From the NCBI GenBank assembly GCA_027943335.1, contig BSBK01008435.1, forward strand, positions 186,001 to 250,000: a stretch of 64,000 bases of DNA. The letters are read 5' to 3'. The stretch's first letter is position 1. Every line of letters begins with the position of its first letter. Below, in pieces: positions 1 to 10,922 of the stretch. The notes beneath the pieces were generated by a model, which saw nothing but the letters and a program-made list of their open reading frames with translations, was not told where the DNA came from and made no database searches. A program made the position numbers and the translations under genes. The stretch is from Chamaecyparis obtusa. Lineage: Eukaryota; Streptophyta; Pinopsida; Cupressales; Cupressaceae.

Positions 1-439
1 ACTGATCAATATTGATAAATAAACCATGTAAGACCATGAGATAGTAACAATATCCTCCCTACCTACAAGGGGTTCTATCATCAAGAAGAGCTTCACAAGA
101 AACCTGCTCTCTCAAGAATGCCACAAATAGTGTTCATAGGGCCTAATTACTATGTGAAACACATATGCAATAAAGTGAATCTATATTCTTTTTAGAGCTC
201 AAAATTAAAGTGTGATCTATGGAAACAATAAACACTCAAGCTAGACACATGAGAGATTCATTTTATGCCCAAAATCCAAATGTTATGGAGATTATAGCAA
301 CTCACCTGAGGTCCAAAGATCTGCAATCTAATGCTATGCTACCTCAGCAATCAGGATCAGGGAAACAATCACAACAAGCATTAAATGTTAGAAAATATCA
401 AGAAAAACTAGCAAATCTAGAAATTTAGGTCTCTACTAT

Positions 440-615
440 CAAAAGTCCATGCAAGACAGTACACAGTGCCATGTGAGAAAGTACATAGTGTTGCATGAGA
501 AAGTACCAAGCCCACACAAGAAAGTACATAGGCCTGTGTGAGAAAGTACATAGGCCTGTGCAAGAAAGTACACAAGCCCATGCAAGAAAATGCCTTTGTC
601 GTGCACAAAAATGCT
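440..615. repeat. Degenerate minisatellite in E0 leader
   Basis: About seven imperfect copies of a 22-24 bp unit built around GAAAGTACATAGGCCTGTG, with neighbouring units reading GAAAGTACACAAGCCCATG and similar. It lies in the untranslated leader of E0. The open frames across it are by-products of the repeat. Confidence 0.8.
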
Positions 616-756
616 AATACTAGAAAAAATTTGCGTGATACAATGAGAAAATTCATGTGAGACTCAGTAACAGTGATGCATGGAAGTATGAACAACACAT
701 GAAAATCATTAGAAGATTAAAATAAAATAATAGGAGGCAAGAAATGCAATTTACAT

Positions 757-774
757 GCCCCACGGTGGGTGCCA
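757..774 (-). other. Primer-binding site of E0
   Basis: On the minus strand TGGCACCCACCGTGGGGC follows the LTR end (CACA) after a few bases. It is nearly identical to the primer-binding site of E2 at 49,275 and matches the TGGCRCCCACNGTGGGGC type common in plant gypsy elements. It fixes the element's direction and LTR edge. Confidence 0.8.
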
Positions 775-777
775 AAA

Positions 778-1743
778 TGTGTGCTAAAATGTTGTCACAC
801 TTCTATGAGTCATTAAATCCAAGATTGCTAAGAATGAGGTCTCAAATGGTGACTCATAGCTCTCTATTTATGGAGTGCAAGTGTTTGTAATGAAAGCTCT
901 CATATTAGACCTAGTTTGTGCCCATGCAAGTACACCATAAAATGAGAGATTCAAAGAGGAGAAGCAAGTATGTATGCAAATGAAAATGAAAGCTATTCTA
1001 TATGATAACAATGAATGAAAGCAAACAAATCTATGAAAGGAAATGCTTATGCAAGATTATTCTATGAAAGGAAATATGAATCTAATCTAATATGCAAATG
1101 CATTATTAATCTAAATAGATTTCCATGGAGCATGAGGGAAGAAGACAAGAAAAGAGAAGCTTCAATATCCAAGCTTAAGTGCTCAAAAATCTTCTCCAAA
1201 ATCACTCTCCAAACTTGCAGCATAACAATACTTAAAATCTAGATGCCCTAAATTAGAAGGAGAGGGCTCCTTTTAAAGGAAAGCTAACAGTCAAGATTAA
1301 GAGGCAAAAAGAAATGAGCAAAGGTGGAGATTAAATCTTGGTTGATCCATGTGCTCAAGATTCTTTAAGAGGAAAAAGGATGAAACGGCCCACCACTTAA
1401 AAGTATGTGCATTCAAAGTGGAGAGAAAAAGAGATTTTTATTTATTTATTATTTATTTTATTTCATTTTTCAACAAAGAGATATTAAGTGGAGATTTTAT
1501 TAAAAGAGGAATTTTATTTTAATAAGATGATTTATTTAATTAAAAAGGGAAGTTTTTCTTTTAATTAAATGAGGCTTAGGATAAAATGATCAAACTTTAG
1601 AAAATATTAAAATAATTAAATTAATTATGATTTGATCAAGGAAATTGATTTGAAGTGAAAATATTGCAAAGCATTGATTCAGGAAATTGATAAATTGATG
1701 AATGGGGGCCCAAAGTCTAGGCGACTATTTTAGGGTGCATACA
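778..1743 (-). repeat. 5' LTR of E0
   Basis: A 966-bp segment starting TG and ending CA. On the minus strand it begins TGTATGCACCCTAAAATAG and ends GCACACA beside the primer-binding site. It is AT-rich and without a coding frame. The outer edge is placed by the resumption of CACTA transposase coding sequence at 1,744. No second copy of this LTR is in the window, so the edge rests on the terminal dinucleotides and that coding junction. Confidence 0.65.
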
Positions 1744-4408
1744 AATACAAAGTTAAAGATATGAATGTATATATTGAGCCTCTTATCGATGAGTTGGTGG
1801 AGTTATGAAAATGTGTCACTATGTATGACATCTCTAGACCAATAGGAGACAGAAAATTTCAATTCCATGCAATGCTTGTATGGACAATACATGATGCCCC
1901 AGGGCTATCACATTTTTATGGTATGTTATGGTGAATTCAAGTTGCACATGATAATTCTAAAAATAAAAATTAACATATTTGATCCAATTGTATCATTATC
2001 TTGTAGGTTTTGAAACAAAGGAAAAATTTGCATTTCTAGTTTGTGGTCCAAAGATGAAATCTCGTCATTCAAAAAGTTTAGGAAAGCAGGTGTTTGACGA
2101 GCATAAACACTTTCTCCACAAAAATCATAACTATCAAATTACCAAAAAAAACCTTTTGAATAGGAAAGAAGAGACTACATCTAAGCCACGGAGAATGACA
2201 CCTCACCTATGGAAGTTGGAATATAATAGAATTAATCATCAAGGTACTATCATTCTACCTAATGGTTTATGTTTGGAATTTGTATATTTTTATTATGTTT
2301 TGTTTGCTGATTATGTGATTGATGATCATGAATGTCGTCAAGGAAACACTACTGAGCACCTTTCAAAGGGACTAAAAATTTATCCCAGATAATTTAGTAG
2401 GTTGTGCTACTATGAGCAGCTGAAAATTATGAATTTTTTTGATACTATGCATATTGGAAAGAATGTAACGGATACATTGTAGAAGATATTGGATGGAAGA
2501 CGTGACAAAGAAAAAATTGTCAAAATTTGTAGCGACATTCATGAATCCAATCATGCAATGAAAATTTTTATTGAATCAAATAGAAATGGAGAATGGATTA
2601 ATACAAGTGCCCTTCCTTGGTTATTAACTAAACAACAAAGTGATGCCATAAAAGAAGTCATACGAAAAATTTAATTTCCCATAGGATTTGCTGCAAACAT
2701 AAGCAATACCATATCAAAGAAAAGTGAATTTGGGCCAGGGTTGAAAACACATGATTGGAATACCTTCATCAAGGTAAGTCATGTTCTTTTGTATTTACAA
2801 TATATTTGTGAACTGCATGTACTTCTCATTGTATTATATGAGAAAAGAATGACATGATTATTTTTATAATTGTTGCAGTACATGCTACCCCTATCTCTCC
2901 CAGAAAACTTCAACAATAACATCAAACAAGTGATATATGATCTTGGAAAATACATGAGGTGAGCAATGATATCTGTTCAATTTGTTGTATATATTGTAAA
3001 GTCTCATGTTTATATATTTTTGTGTTTTGAATGTCTTGTAGGTGGTTTTCATCTAAAGAAATCCATAGAGTAGATATAAAATACTAGAAGAGAAGAATTC
3101 CTCATCTAATGTGTGAAATGAAAAAGTTTACCTTCAACCTTTTTCAATGCATAAGAACACTACCTCATACACCAAGTTGAGGAGATTGAAATGTGTGGAC
3201 CCGTACACTCGGTCAATGTGGATGGTTGAGAGGCACCTGAAATTTTTGAAGGCTTTGGTTTAGAAAAGAGCATGTCTTGAGGGTTGTATGGTGGATGGAT
3301 ATATGGTATACCAGACTATGGTGTACGTTACTGAATATCTTCCTAAGCTTGCAGCAAAGATCCATATAGATCGTATTTGGGATCTCGACACCATTAGAAA
3401 ATTTGAAGGGGAGTACTTGGTGGGGAAAGGTAGAATGAGGAAAGTGAGAGGTAATAAATTATAAGATGTTATTGTAGCTATTAATTAATTCTTAATCTTC
3501 AAAATTAATCAGTTGTAAGTCATCTATTTATTTTTTGTACAGCTGCTCGAGAGTGGGATGCAATATATTTGTATATTGTAAACAATCAAGATTGAATGAT
3601 GAAATAGATTGAATGATGTCATCATTTAGGTTGCACATTAACATGGGAAGTTGTGTCTTCATTGGTTAATGAAGCTCATCGTAATGGAGATCCAAATGTT
3701 ACGCAAAGGGAAATAGATTTAGCACATGGTTTAAGAGATTTCTAGGTACATATAAATTTGTTAATCACTTGTATGTTTATGAACTCTCGATACATTAATT
3801 TATACATGTTTTACATATTTTTGTAGGTCAAACACCACAAGGCTATGTTTTGCAATGGTCATAAATTTCAAATCAAAAATTTGGATGACACAAAGAAAAC
3901 TTGTGATTCTAGGATAAGTGCAGTCTTCCAGGTGACTAATATTTCATCTAAAAATGACTTACATCCTCGAGAGTCTGAAAATTGATATTGGAATTTTGGA
4001 TGATATACTTGAGTGTGACTTTAATTCTTTTAGACTAGTTCTCTTCACTTTCAGATGGTATAGGCTATGACTTAATCAAAATGATCATTATAGAACTATT
4101 ATTGGCAATGACAATGGATTTCCAATGATTAATACAAGGTAGTTTAAGCTAGTTGGGGATGAACCCTATGTTCTTCCAAGCCAATGTGAGTAGGTATTTT
4201 ACTTAGAGGTTCCACATAAATCAAGTTGGTCATTTATTGTTAGACATGATCCAAGAGGAAGGCTGATGAGGTATAATGTGATGGAAGAAGAAGATTGTGA
4301 AAAACTAGAAGATGATGTAGATGATGATCACGAACAACAGTTAGTTGATGATGTTCCTGACGCAACTTTTCTTGAAGAAGAAGAAGATGATGACAATGAT
4401 GATGCTAT

Positions 4409-4449
<41 letters not shown>

Positions 4450-4571
4450 TTGTTGTTGCTGCTACTGCTACTGATGATGATGATGATGCAGATGATGATG
4501 ATGATGATGAAGATGATGACAATGGTGATGGTGGTGATGATGTTGATGCCAATGCTGATCATGGAGATTAG
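1744..4571 (+). pseudogene. CACTA (EnSpm) transposase, broken
   Basis: Remains of a TNP2-type transposase, the enzyme that cuts and pastes CACTA DNA transposons. The pieces in order are: a TNP2 core (1,750-2,390) with MNVYIEPLIDELVEL, WTIHDAPG and CGPKMKSRHSKSL; a segment with GLKTHDWNTFIKYMLP (2,480-3,110); DUF4218-like sequence with MWMVERHLKFLKALV (3,130-3,460); and DUF4216-like sequence with EPYVLPSQ, VFYLEVPHKSSWSFIVRHDPRG (written in parts at 3,960-4,265), then an Asp/Glu-rich tail. GT-AG introns appear likely, for example an acceptor near 2,005 and a donor near 2,772. In-frame stops (TGA at about 1,806, TAG near 4,141) and frame changes make it dead. The N-terminus is cut off by E0. 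No CACTA terminal repeats were found. Confidence 0.85.
4395..4560 (+). repeat. GAT trinucleotide tract coding poly-Asp
   Basis: A GAT/GAC microsatellite encodes the acidic C-terminal tail of the transposase, interrupted by a short GTT/GCT (Val-Ala) stretch. Open frames of Met, Ile or Ser runs in the other frames are artefacts of the repeat. Confidence 0.9.
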
Positions 4572-4785
4572 TTGGATGAAGAAGAAGATGAATGACATAA
4601 ATGAAATGTATAGTTACATGATCACTTCTTAATCTATTTAATATTGATTTCTTGATAGAAATGTGTAGTTATGCAATCAATGCTTAATCTAATTAATTCA
4701 TGATGTACTTACTATGGGATGCTTATGGTTTTTAATGTACTTACTATGTGGTTTTGAGTATATGTATCATGAATATTCTAGATAA

Positions 4786-4790
4786 CATTA
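4786..4790. other. Left target-site duplication (CATTA) of E1
   Basis: CATTA immediately precedes the LTR start TGTTACCTACAG and recurs directly after the 3' LTR end at 20,251-20,255. It defines the insertion point of E1. Confidence 0.93.
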
Positions 4791-5393
4791 TGTTACCTAC
4801 AGATTTTGTGTAATTATTGTAGGCTTCCTTTATTTTGATTAAATCATACCGATGAATAGTCCCTCTATATGTTGAACTTGAATTGTGAACTCTCATAATT
4901 CTAGGTTTGGAGTTCAATGTTGGCCCGTAATTTGAAAAAGGTAAAAATGACATGACACATGTGACAATTGGCACTTCATTACGTTATCCACACGTGTTGA
5001 AAGTGCATGATTAATTGATGTGACTTTAAATTGTCATTTCAAGTAAGGGGAAAGTATAGTAAGTAATGATACATATGCCGTGAGACATTCAATAATCATT
5101 AATTCAAAAGTTGTGTGCCATTATTTCAGCTTGCGTCGAATCTCTCAAAGATTTGTAAACTGCTTGCAATAAATATCAGGAGTCCAACCATATTTTTTTC
5201 ATAATGCTAAGAAGTTTTCATGCAGCAGCTATTAGGGAAGGTATTCTCCTCTCGTCTCAGAGCTTTGTCATTCACATAAAGCTAGGTGAGCCCTTAGCTA
5301 ACTTCATCCTTCATTGTAGTATTACTTTAAGGTGCATTTCTATGTCAGTTTGCTATTTTCTCCTGTTAAAATCTCTAAATTTGTAAGCCTAAG

Positions 5394-8300
5394 ATGAAGG
5401 ACCCCGTGCCCAATTTTAGAAATACTTCCCTATTATTATGTTCCCTGCCTAATTGTGAAGATACCCATATCAAAACCTGAGCTCTAGAAGATATTATAGC
5501 CCACATTAAGGAACCTATCCAAGGCTCCATGCGAGACAAAGCTATCTAGAGTGGCTTAACTGATGCAGCCACATTTCCTATAGTAGCTCCTTGCCATGAA
5601 CTAATTGTGGAATGTTCTAGGAGATATAATTTTGAGGAGAAATGCATAAAAAAAATTGATGGGAGCCCACTTGTTTTCATAACTAGGGAGGTAGTGCAAA
5701 AATCCCTAGGAATCCCAGAGAAAGACCCATATGAGGGCTGGAACATACCTTCTTCTTATTTAGTTTTTGATACTAAGAGATAGGTGTACAAAAATGAGAT
5801 TGCTTAGTAGTGGCTCCAGAAGGCTCAGGAAGGAGGGTCTCAGCTTCCAAAGCCATTGACTATAGATCATTTTAAACCTAGGGTGGCAGACTTAGTTATC
5901 ATGTTGAATAGGATTAAGGGAAACCAACATGCATATTACTGGCATGATTGGATGTATTTTTATATTCAAGTGACTTTGGGTGGAGAGCGACACATGGATT
6001 GGGCTGAGACAATAGCAGATGAACTCAACCATCAATTGGAAAATTTCCTCACCAATAGCGGCTTTCATATGTCCTCGTATTTGTTCTATATTTTAGCCTG
6101 CACCCATGAATGGAAGGGTTTATTCCATGAACAACCTGTTCCCAATATGAAAATCTATGATTATTACCCTCATCTTCAGAAGGAATTTTATATGGTTAAT
6201 TTCCTTAAAGTAAATGGTGTTTTTTTTGGGAAATTGACACATGAGCTCTAGGGGAATACTGAATAGTGAATGTCTAAGCAAGCTAAGTCTTTTGTGAATA
6301 TTTATGGAAGTTTCTTCATTCAATTCAGGAGATTTACATACTTAAGAGTAGGTGGTTGTGAAGGAGAACCATTTAAATTACCTCGTTATGCTTTTGACAA
6401 CTTGGTAATTGCTAAGGTGTCCCATCAATTAGCTTACATGCACAAAGGAGTCAAGGAGAGAAAAGGTAGAGCTAAGTCTTGTTTCCCAGTTGAATTGGGA
6501 TATTTTACCTGTAAAACATCTTCTGATGCACTAAACCTGGAGCATGAACTTAGAAAGTTGAATATGAAAACATTTGCATTGAGGAAAGACTTCGATAGCA
6601 GAGGTTTTGTAGCTAAATACTTCAGTTTGCCTTCTGAGTTTTAGCATATCTCACAAATGGAAGATTACTGGGAAGGTTACGATGATAATTTTCAAGTGTA
6701 GAGAAGAATGTGGTCTAGATTCACTCTAGGGAAAATTATTGCATTAAATATTCAGGTTGATGTTTCTACCATAGATAAAGATGATGGTACCAAAGTCATT
6801 GATGACCAGTTTGAAACAAGGTTCAGAGGCACTCCACTTCCTGAAATTGATTGGAGTATTGAGGAGAGGGAAAGTTTAACAATTAAGACTCTCAGTGTAG
6901 TGAAAAGAACCAAGAAATGGATTAATAGAAAAAGACCCCCTCCTTCAAAAAGACATAATCCTAGAAGAGCTTCTCATGCTAAAAATGCTGCTGATAAACC
7001 CATGACCACTACTGATAAATTTGTTTCCTTTACAGGTACTACATCTAAAAAAAGTTCCCCTATTAATCCAGTAATTAAAGTTACTCCTGTTTCCTCATCA
7101 GTAAGAAGGAGCCCAAGAAGGAAGGTCGACAAGGAAGCCGACAAGGTTGTGAAGGACACTAAAGTAATAGACCTTGAAGGTATGGATTTCCACATGGCTG
7201 AGCAAGTTGATTTGACTAATGTTGAGGAGGAAATGATGACCCCGGTACATGCTAAGGTAGCTTCAAAAAAGCTTCCGATAAGTATAACAAATGATGCTTT
7301 GCAGACACCCTCCCCAGCCCTTAGTTGGTTAGGGACTTCTATTTCAAATAAGAAACATAATGTTTTACCAATTACTCTTCTTGTAGAGGACATGGTGAGA
7401 AAGTGTTTGGGGGCTTTTGTGAAACCCAAAAGAATCAAGATGGAGTCCAAGGTTGAAGTAGATGAAAAGACTTGGAGATGGGCAGTGGAAAGGGCTTTGC
7501 CCAAAACTGACAAGAATGCTTCAGAGGCAATAGTTGATGACTATATCATAGAGAAAATAGGTCTTGGGATTGCCAGTAGGGCTGCAGATGCCAAACATTG
7601 AGAAACTTCCACAAGAAAGATTTTGCACAGGACTTTTAAAGATGAGAAGGATAAATTTTTTTTGAAAGCAATGATACAGAGACTGTCAAAATTCATTCAA
7701 GCTATTCAAGAACCTAGCCCACTTCCCCTTACTCAAGTTCCTCATACTTTTGACCCTCGTTGACCTGAAGTTCATAAAACATTGGATCAAATTCAATGGA
7801 ATAAAATGATTGCTGAAGTCTTCAACAAATGGATTGTGAGCATGATACAATGAGGCGGAAATTATGTCACTCAGCTAATTAAAACTCACGGGGATGTCAC
7901 ACAAGTTATTTCAGAACTGCTAGCTGAATTATCAAAATGGAGGAAAGAGAGGAAGAAATGGGGTGGCATTAATGATCAACTTATAGAGATTAGCTATTAT
8001 GGCGTGATGACATTTCTTGTAGAAAAGACAGTTCCAGGTTTAAATGAAGAAATCCTGTACATTGCTGTGAAAAGTTTAAAATGGTGGAATTCAATCATCA
8101 AGGACAGCTGTGATGGAGCAACCTGTCTCCTAACTCATTTAAAAGGCCTTATTGATATCATGCAAAAAAACTTGAAATGTTTAAACATTGTATTGATTGA
8201 TGAGGAAACTCAGAACGTGAAGAAGGCAGATAAAATAACTCAGGAATGGGAAGTGGGGATAGCTATGATCAGAGATAGCAAAGAACTAACAAAAGAAGAT

Positions 8301-8516
8301 CTAACTTCCATGGTGAATACTGAAGCCATGCTCATCACTTCTGTGGATCATCTGGAGTCTCACAAGGCAAGCCTAGGACAAATTTGCAAAGATAGGAAGG
8401 TACTTGCGCAATGTTTCACCCTCGTTAGTTTGCCATATCATGCCATGATCATTGGTGCATCTGTGGCACATGAGGAGTGGAAGTGAGCATGTGCATCTAG
8501 GGCCTCACCAAACTGA
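5394..8516 (+). pseudogene. U3-embedded ~1,040-codon reading frame, function unknown
   Basis: From ATG 5,394 one frame can be followed to TGA 8,514-8,516, broken only by in-frame stops (for example 5,478, 5,550, 5,781, 5,805, 5,808, 6,249, 6,264, 6,642). Most are TAG or TGA where Gln or Trp codons are plausible. No frameshift is seen in this copy. Parts in order: a conserved globular-looking N-terminal half (codons ~60-430) rich in Trp/Tyr/His (YYWHDWMYFYIQVTLGGE); a basic Ser/Pro/Arg-rich middle (SVRRSPRRKV, KRPPPSKRHNPRR) that might bind nucleic acid or carry a nuclear signal; and a helical C-terminal third with heptad-like Leu/Ile spacing. I do not recognise the family. Because it lies in U3, the genomic RNA would hold it once, 3' of pol. 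Confidence 0.75.
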
Positions 8517-8685
8517 ACCATGATCCTCTATCTCAACCGAAGACAATGGATTTCATTGGAAATCATTTGCTTAGGGTGTTAGTTTTCAGTTCCATTCCAG
8601 TTTTCATGCAAAGTAGTTATGTTTTATCTGAAACTCTGGGAGTTTCATTGACATTCTTAATTTTTGATAAGTTGTACCAGATGGC

Positions 8686-8692
8686 TATATAA
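8686..8692 (+). promoter_or_regulatory. TATA box of the E1 5' LTR
   Basis: TATATAA within GGCTATATAAGGC, kept in the 3' LTR at 19,661. It lies 170 bp downstream of the U3 reading frame and about 590 bp before the LTR end. This places most of the LTR in U3 and puts the transcript start near 8,715-8,720. Confidence 0.75.
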
Positions 8693-8816
8693 GGCTAGGA
8701 AAAACTTTTGAAAGGGTTGTTTAGTTTTTAGTTTTTTAGAAGAAAGTAATAGAATAGTATAGATTAGAGTTAAAGTTTCCTGCAAAACTTGATTTGAAAA
8801 GACCTCTCTACCAGTG

Positions 8817-8822
8817 AATAAA
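8817..8822 (+). terminator. Candidate polyadenylation signal in E1 LTR
   Basis: AATAAA about 130 bp after the TATA box, a usual place for the R-region poly(A) signal. The 3' LTR has AATTAAA at the matching site (about 19,792), so the copy that would be used is altered. Confidence 0.45.
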
Positions 8823-9280
8823 AAAACACTTATTTGATATAAATCTATTGGTTTATGTTTATGAGTGGGCTTCTGTTAGAGTATTATTCAGTGGATGAAA
8901 TCTTTTTTTTGAATTAAGTTGTGTTATTTTATTTTTGTTAATCAAAGTTAGATAAAGTTTAAAGCTGTGGTTTTTATTAGTTCAAACCTGTGAGTTTTAT
9001 GGTGATATCTTGTTACTGATCATAAGTGATTGAATCATATTGATGAAAGATTGCTCATAGCCTTAGTAACTTTCTAGTTAAAATTTAAATATTTGCAGTA
9101 ATGCATGGTTTGGTAAAAAAAATATTCATTGAAGCTATTATTGGGAGCTGTACCACAATTCAGAGAATTAAACATTTGAAGTTTAATTCATTTGTTAGTA
9201 AAGATTTGAAATTTCGTAAAGGGTGATAGAGAAAATTAAGATCAAGAATAGAAAAGACAAATTTATTTACTAATAGTTTT

Positions 9281-9298
9281 TGGTGACTCTACTGGGGA
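9281..9298 (+). other. Primer-binding site of E1
   Basis: TGGTGACTCTACTGGGGA sits five bases after the LTR end. It resembles the TGGCGACTCTGCTGGGGA type found in many plant gypsy elements and fixes the LTR boundary and the element's direction. Confidence 0.85.
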
Positions 9299-9332
9299 AG
9301 GAATAAAAAGGTAGTGTCTTTGCTTGACTCGA

Positions 9333-10919
9333 ATGAGTGATTATGGTTTGACCTACTGATAAAATACCTGGCAGAGTTGAACTTCCCGCAGTCTTGCAAC
9401 CAGGTTTAGATTTTCATGACACTTAGGAGGACATTGTTGCAGACTTAAATAATTTGGCCTAAAAAGTAAAAACAAGTAACAAACAATATCAATAGGTTTA
9501 GTTAGTACTAGAAGAAGAGGAAGAGATTGGTGAATGGTTAAGAGGTGTCCCTGTAGCTTGAGAAGCCGCAATAGTTGATAGAGTGATTCAGAGACCATAA
9601 AGATTGCTAAGCTGGATTCCAGACCTTACACTAGGTCACAACGAGAGGCATGTATTTTTGATGAGGTTTTTGAAGAACTAAGAAATCTTGAGACCACAAG
9701 AGTTCATCCCTCAAAGAAAAAGGCTCATAGTAGACCCCCCTCTCCTCCTAAAGAATCCCTCCGCTCATCCCCTAAGACCTATGATTGACAACCTTTAACT
9801 TTATCAGGTATACAAGCCCCTCCTTTATTGACTATTTTTCCAATAGTCATTATGGCCCAACCATGGGGTAATGCAGTAGGCCCACTAGCTTTGGCAGCTC
9901 ATCATGCTTTGCCTAAAGGTGCTAAAGATGTTCTCCTGAGGTTTTTCGGTGATGGTAAAGTAGCTGTGGAAGAACATTACAATTCCTTTAATGTAGCCAT
10001 GGGTATCTTAGGAGTACAAGAAGAAGACGTAGAAGTCCAAATTTTTGTTCAAACCTTAATAGACAGAGCAACAGATTGGTTTGGACACCTTCCTGTAGCA
10101 TCCATAACTAACCAGAATTCTATGAAAGTTGCATTTGAAGCTCATTTCAAAAGTGCAGATGATGAACATTCTCTGCTAGCTCAGCTCACGCAAATGAAAA
10201 AGGAGATCCATGAACCTATGAGAGATTATGTGGCTCGATACAATAAAGTCATTCATAAAATCCCTATAGCGAAAAGGCCAACTCCTAAAAATCACCAGTG
10301 TTTCTTCATAAATTCAATGCCCCCAGATATTGGTTTCCATCTCAGGAGGAATAGACCAGCGGACTTGACAGCTGCTCAACAATAGGCTACCGAGTTAGAG
10401 GATGACCTCATCATGGCAGGAAAGTGGAGAAAGGATGTCCAAATGCCTAATAATCAAAACCTATCTTCCTCTGATCCAATGTTGCAAAGATTGATGAATG
10501 ATGTAGTCGCTCTCAAAAGATAGCTTCCCAAAGGTAATGGAAACTTTCCTCCTTTGTATAGAGATATATCCAGAGGTGCAATTGAACAAGCTTGACCTAG
10601 TAATAGGACTGTAGCCTTACCTCCAGTTGATAAGAATCAAATTGAAGCTCCTCCTAGGTGGGCTAATATGTGCACCTTTCACCTAACAGATGATCATGAT
10701 GGGACTTTATGTCCAAAAATGATCCGATCAATGCAAATGCATGTAAATCAAGAATTGACAAAGGAATCATCTGATGATAAAGGAAATCCTCAATTTCCTG
10801 GTGACTCTGAAATTTTTTATGTAGAATACGAACCCAACTCTAAACAAGGAGGAAGTATTATGGCAACAATACAAGATCCTACATGCATTGTGATGACAGA
10901 GGCTACTACAATTCTCAGG
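9333..10919 (+). pseudogene. E1 gag, broken
   Basis: Structural protein of the retroelement particle. A candidate ATG at 9,333 is followed within about 20 bases by a frame change; another occurs near 9,600. The retrotransposon-gag core is 9,940-10,270 (VLLRFFGDGKVAVEEHYNSF, ATDWFGHL, MRDYVARYNKVIHKIP). A C-x2-H-x4-H-x4-C zinc knuckle (CTFHLTDDHDGTLC) lies at 10,669-10,710. In-frame stops occur at about 9,792 (TGA), 10,383 (TAG), 10,521 (TAG) and 10,593 (TGA). Protease and later domains lie in a different frame, so the gag-pol junction is either a programmed shift or a lesion. Confidence 0.85.
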
Positions 10920-10922
10920 TAG

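Larger units (their letters stand above)
1..1743 (-). mobile_element. E0: 5' part of a minus-strand LTR retrotransposon
   Basis: Read on the minus strand this is a 5' LTR (1,743 down to 778), a primer-binding site (774-757) and untranslated leader running off the left window edge. No gag or pol is recognisable in the part present. The leader at about 1-170 is the reverse complement of a stretch near 50,540-50,680 in element E2 (shared blocks about the bases CTCCCTACCTACAAGG and TAGTGTTCATAGGGCC), so the two belong to related families although their LTRs differ. The LTR junction at 1,743/1,744 falls inside CACTA transposase coding sequence, so E0 inserted into that gene. The other LTR and the target duplication lie outside the window. 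Confidence 0.75.
4791..9275 (+). repeat. 5' LTR of E1 (4,485 bp)
   Basis: Begins TGTTACCTACAG; ends ACTAATA where the 3' LTR ends ACTAACA, a CA-to-TA change. It lacks 302 bp present in the 3' LTR (15,509-15,810). The missing block is bounded by a short CCTTT direct repeat, which suggests a microhomology deletion. U3 runs to about 8,715, judged from the TATA box at 8,686; R-U5 takes the rest. Most of U3 is the broken reading frame described separately. Confidence 0.93.

Noticed and set aside
440..615. CRISPR-like array
   Set aside because: Units are adjacent and diverged, with no unique spacers; plant DNA.
4328..4632. Overlapping poly-Ser, poly-Ile and poly-Met frames
   Set aside because: Artefacts of the GAT repeat read in other frames; the Asp frame continues the transposase.
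6974..7513. 179-codon antisense frame in the 5' LTR, matched by 17,949-18,488 in the 3' LTR
   Set aside because: It is the mirror of the Ser/Arg-rich middle of the U3 frame. Equal length in the two LTRs is expected because they are copies of one sequence; the sense frame is far longer and has an ordered composition.
9281..9298. tRNA gene or fragment at primer-binding sites
   Set aside because: Only the short match to a tRNA 3' end is present, directly after an LTR; no cloverleaf. No tRNA gene was seen in the window.
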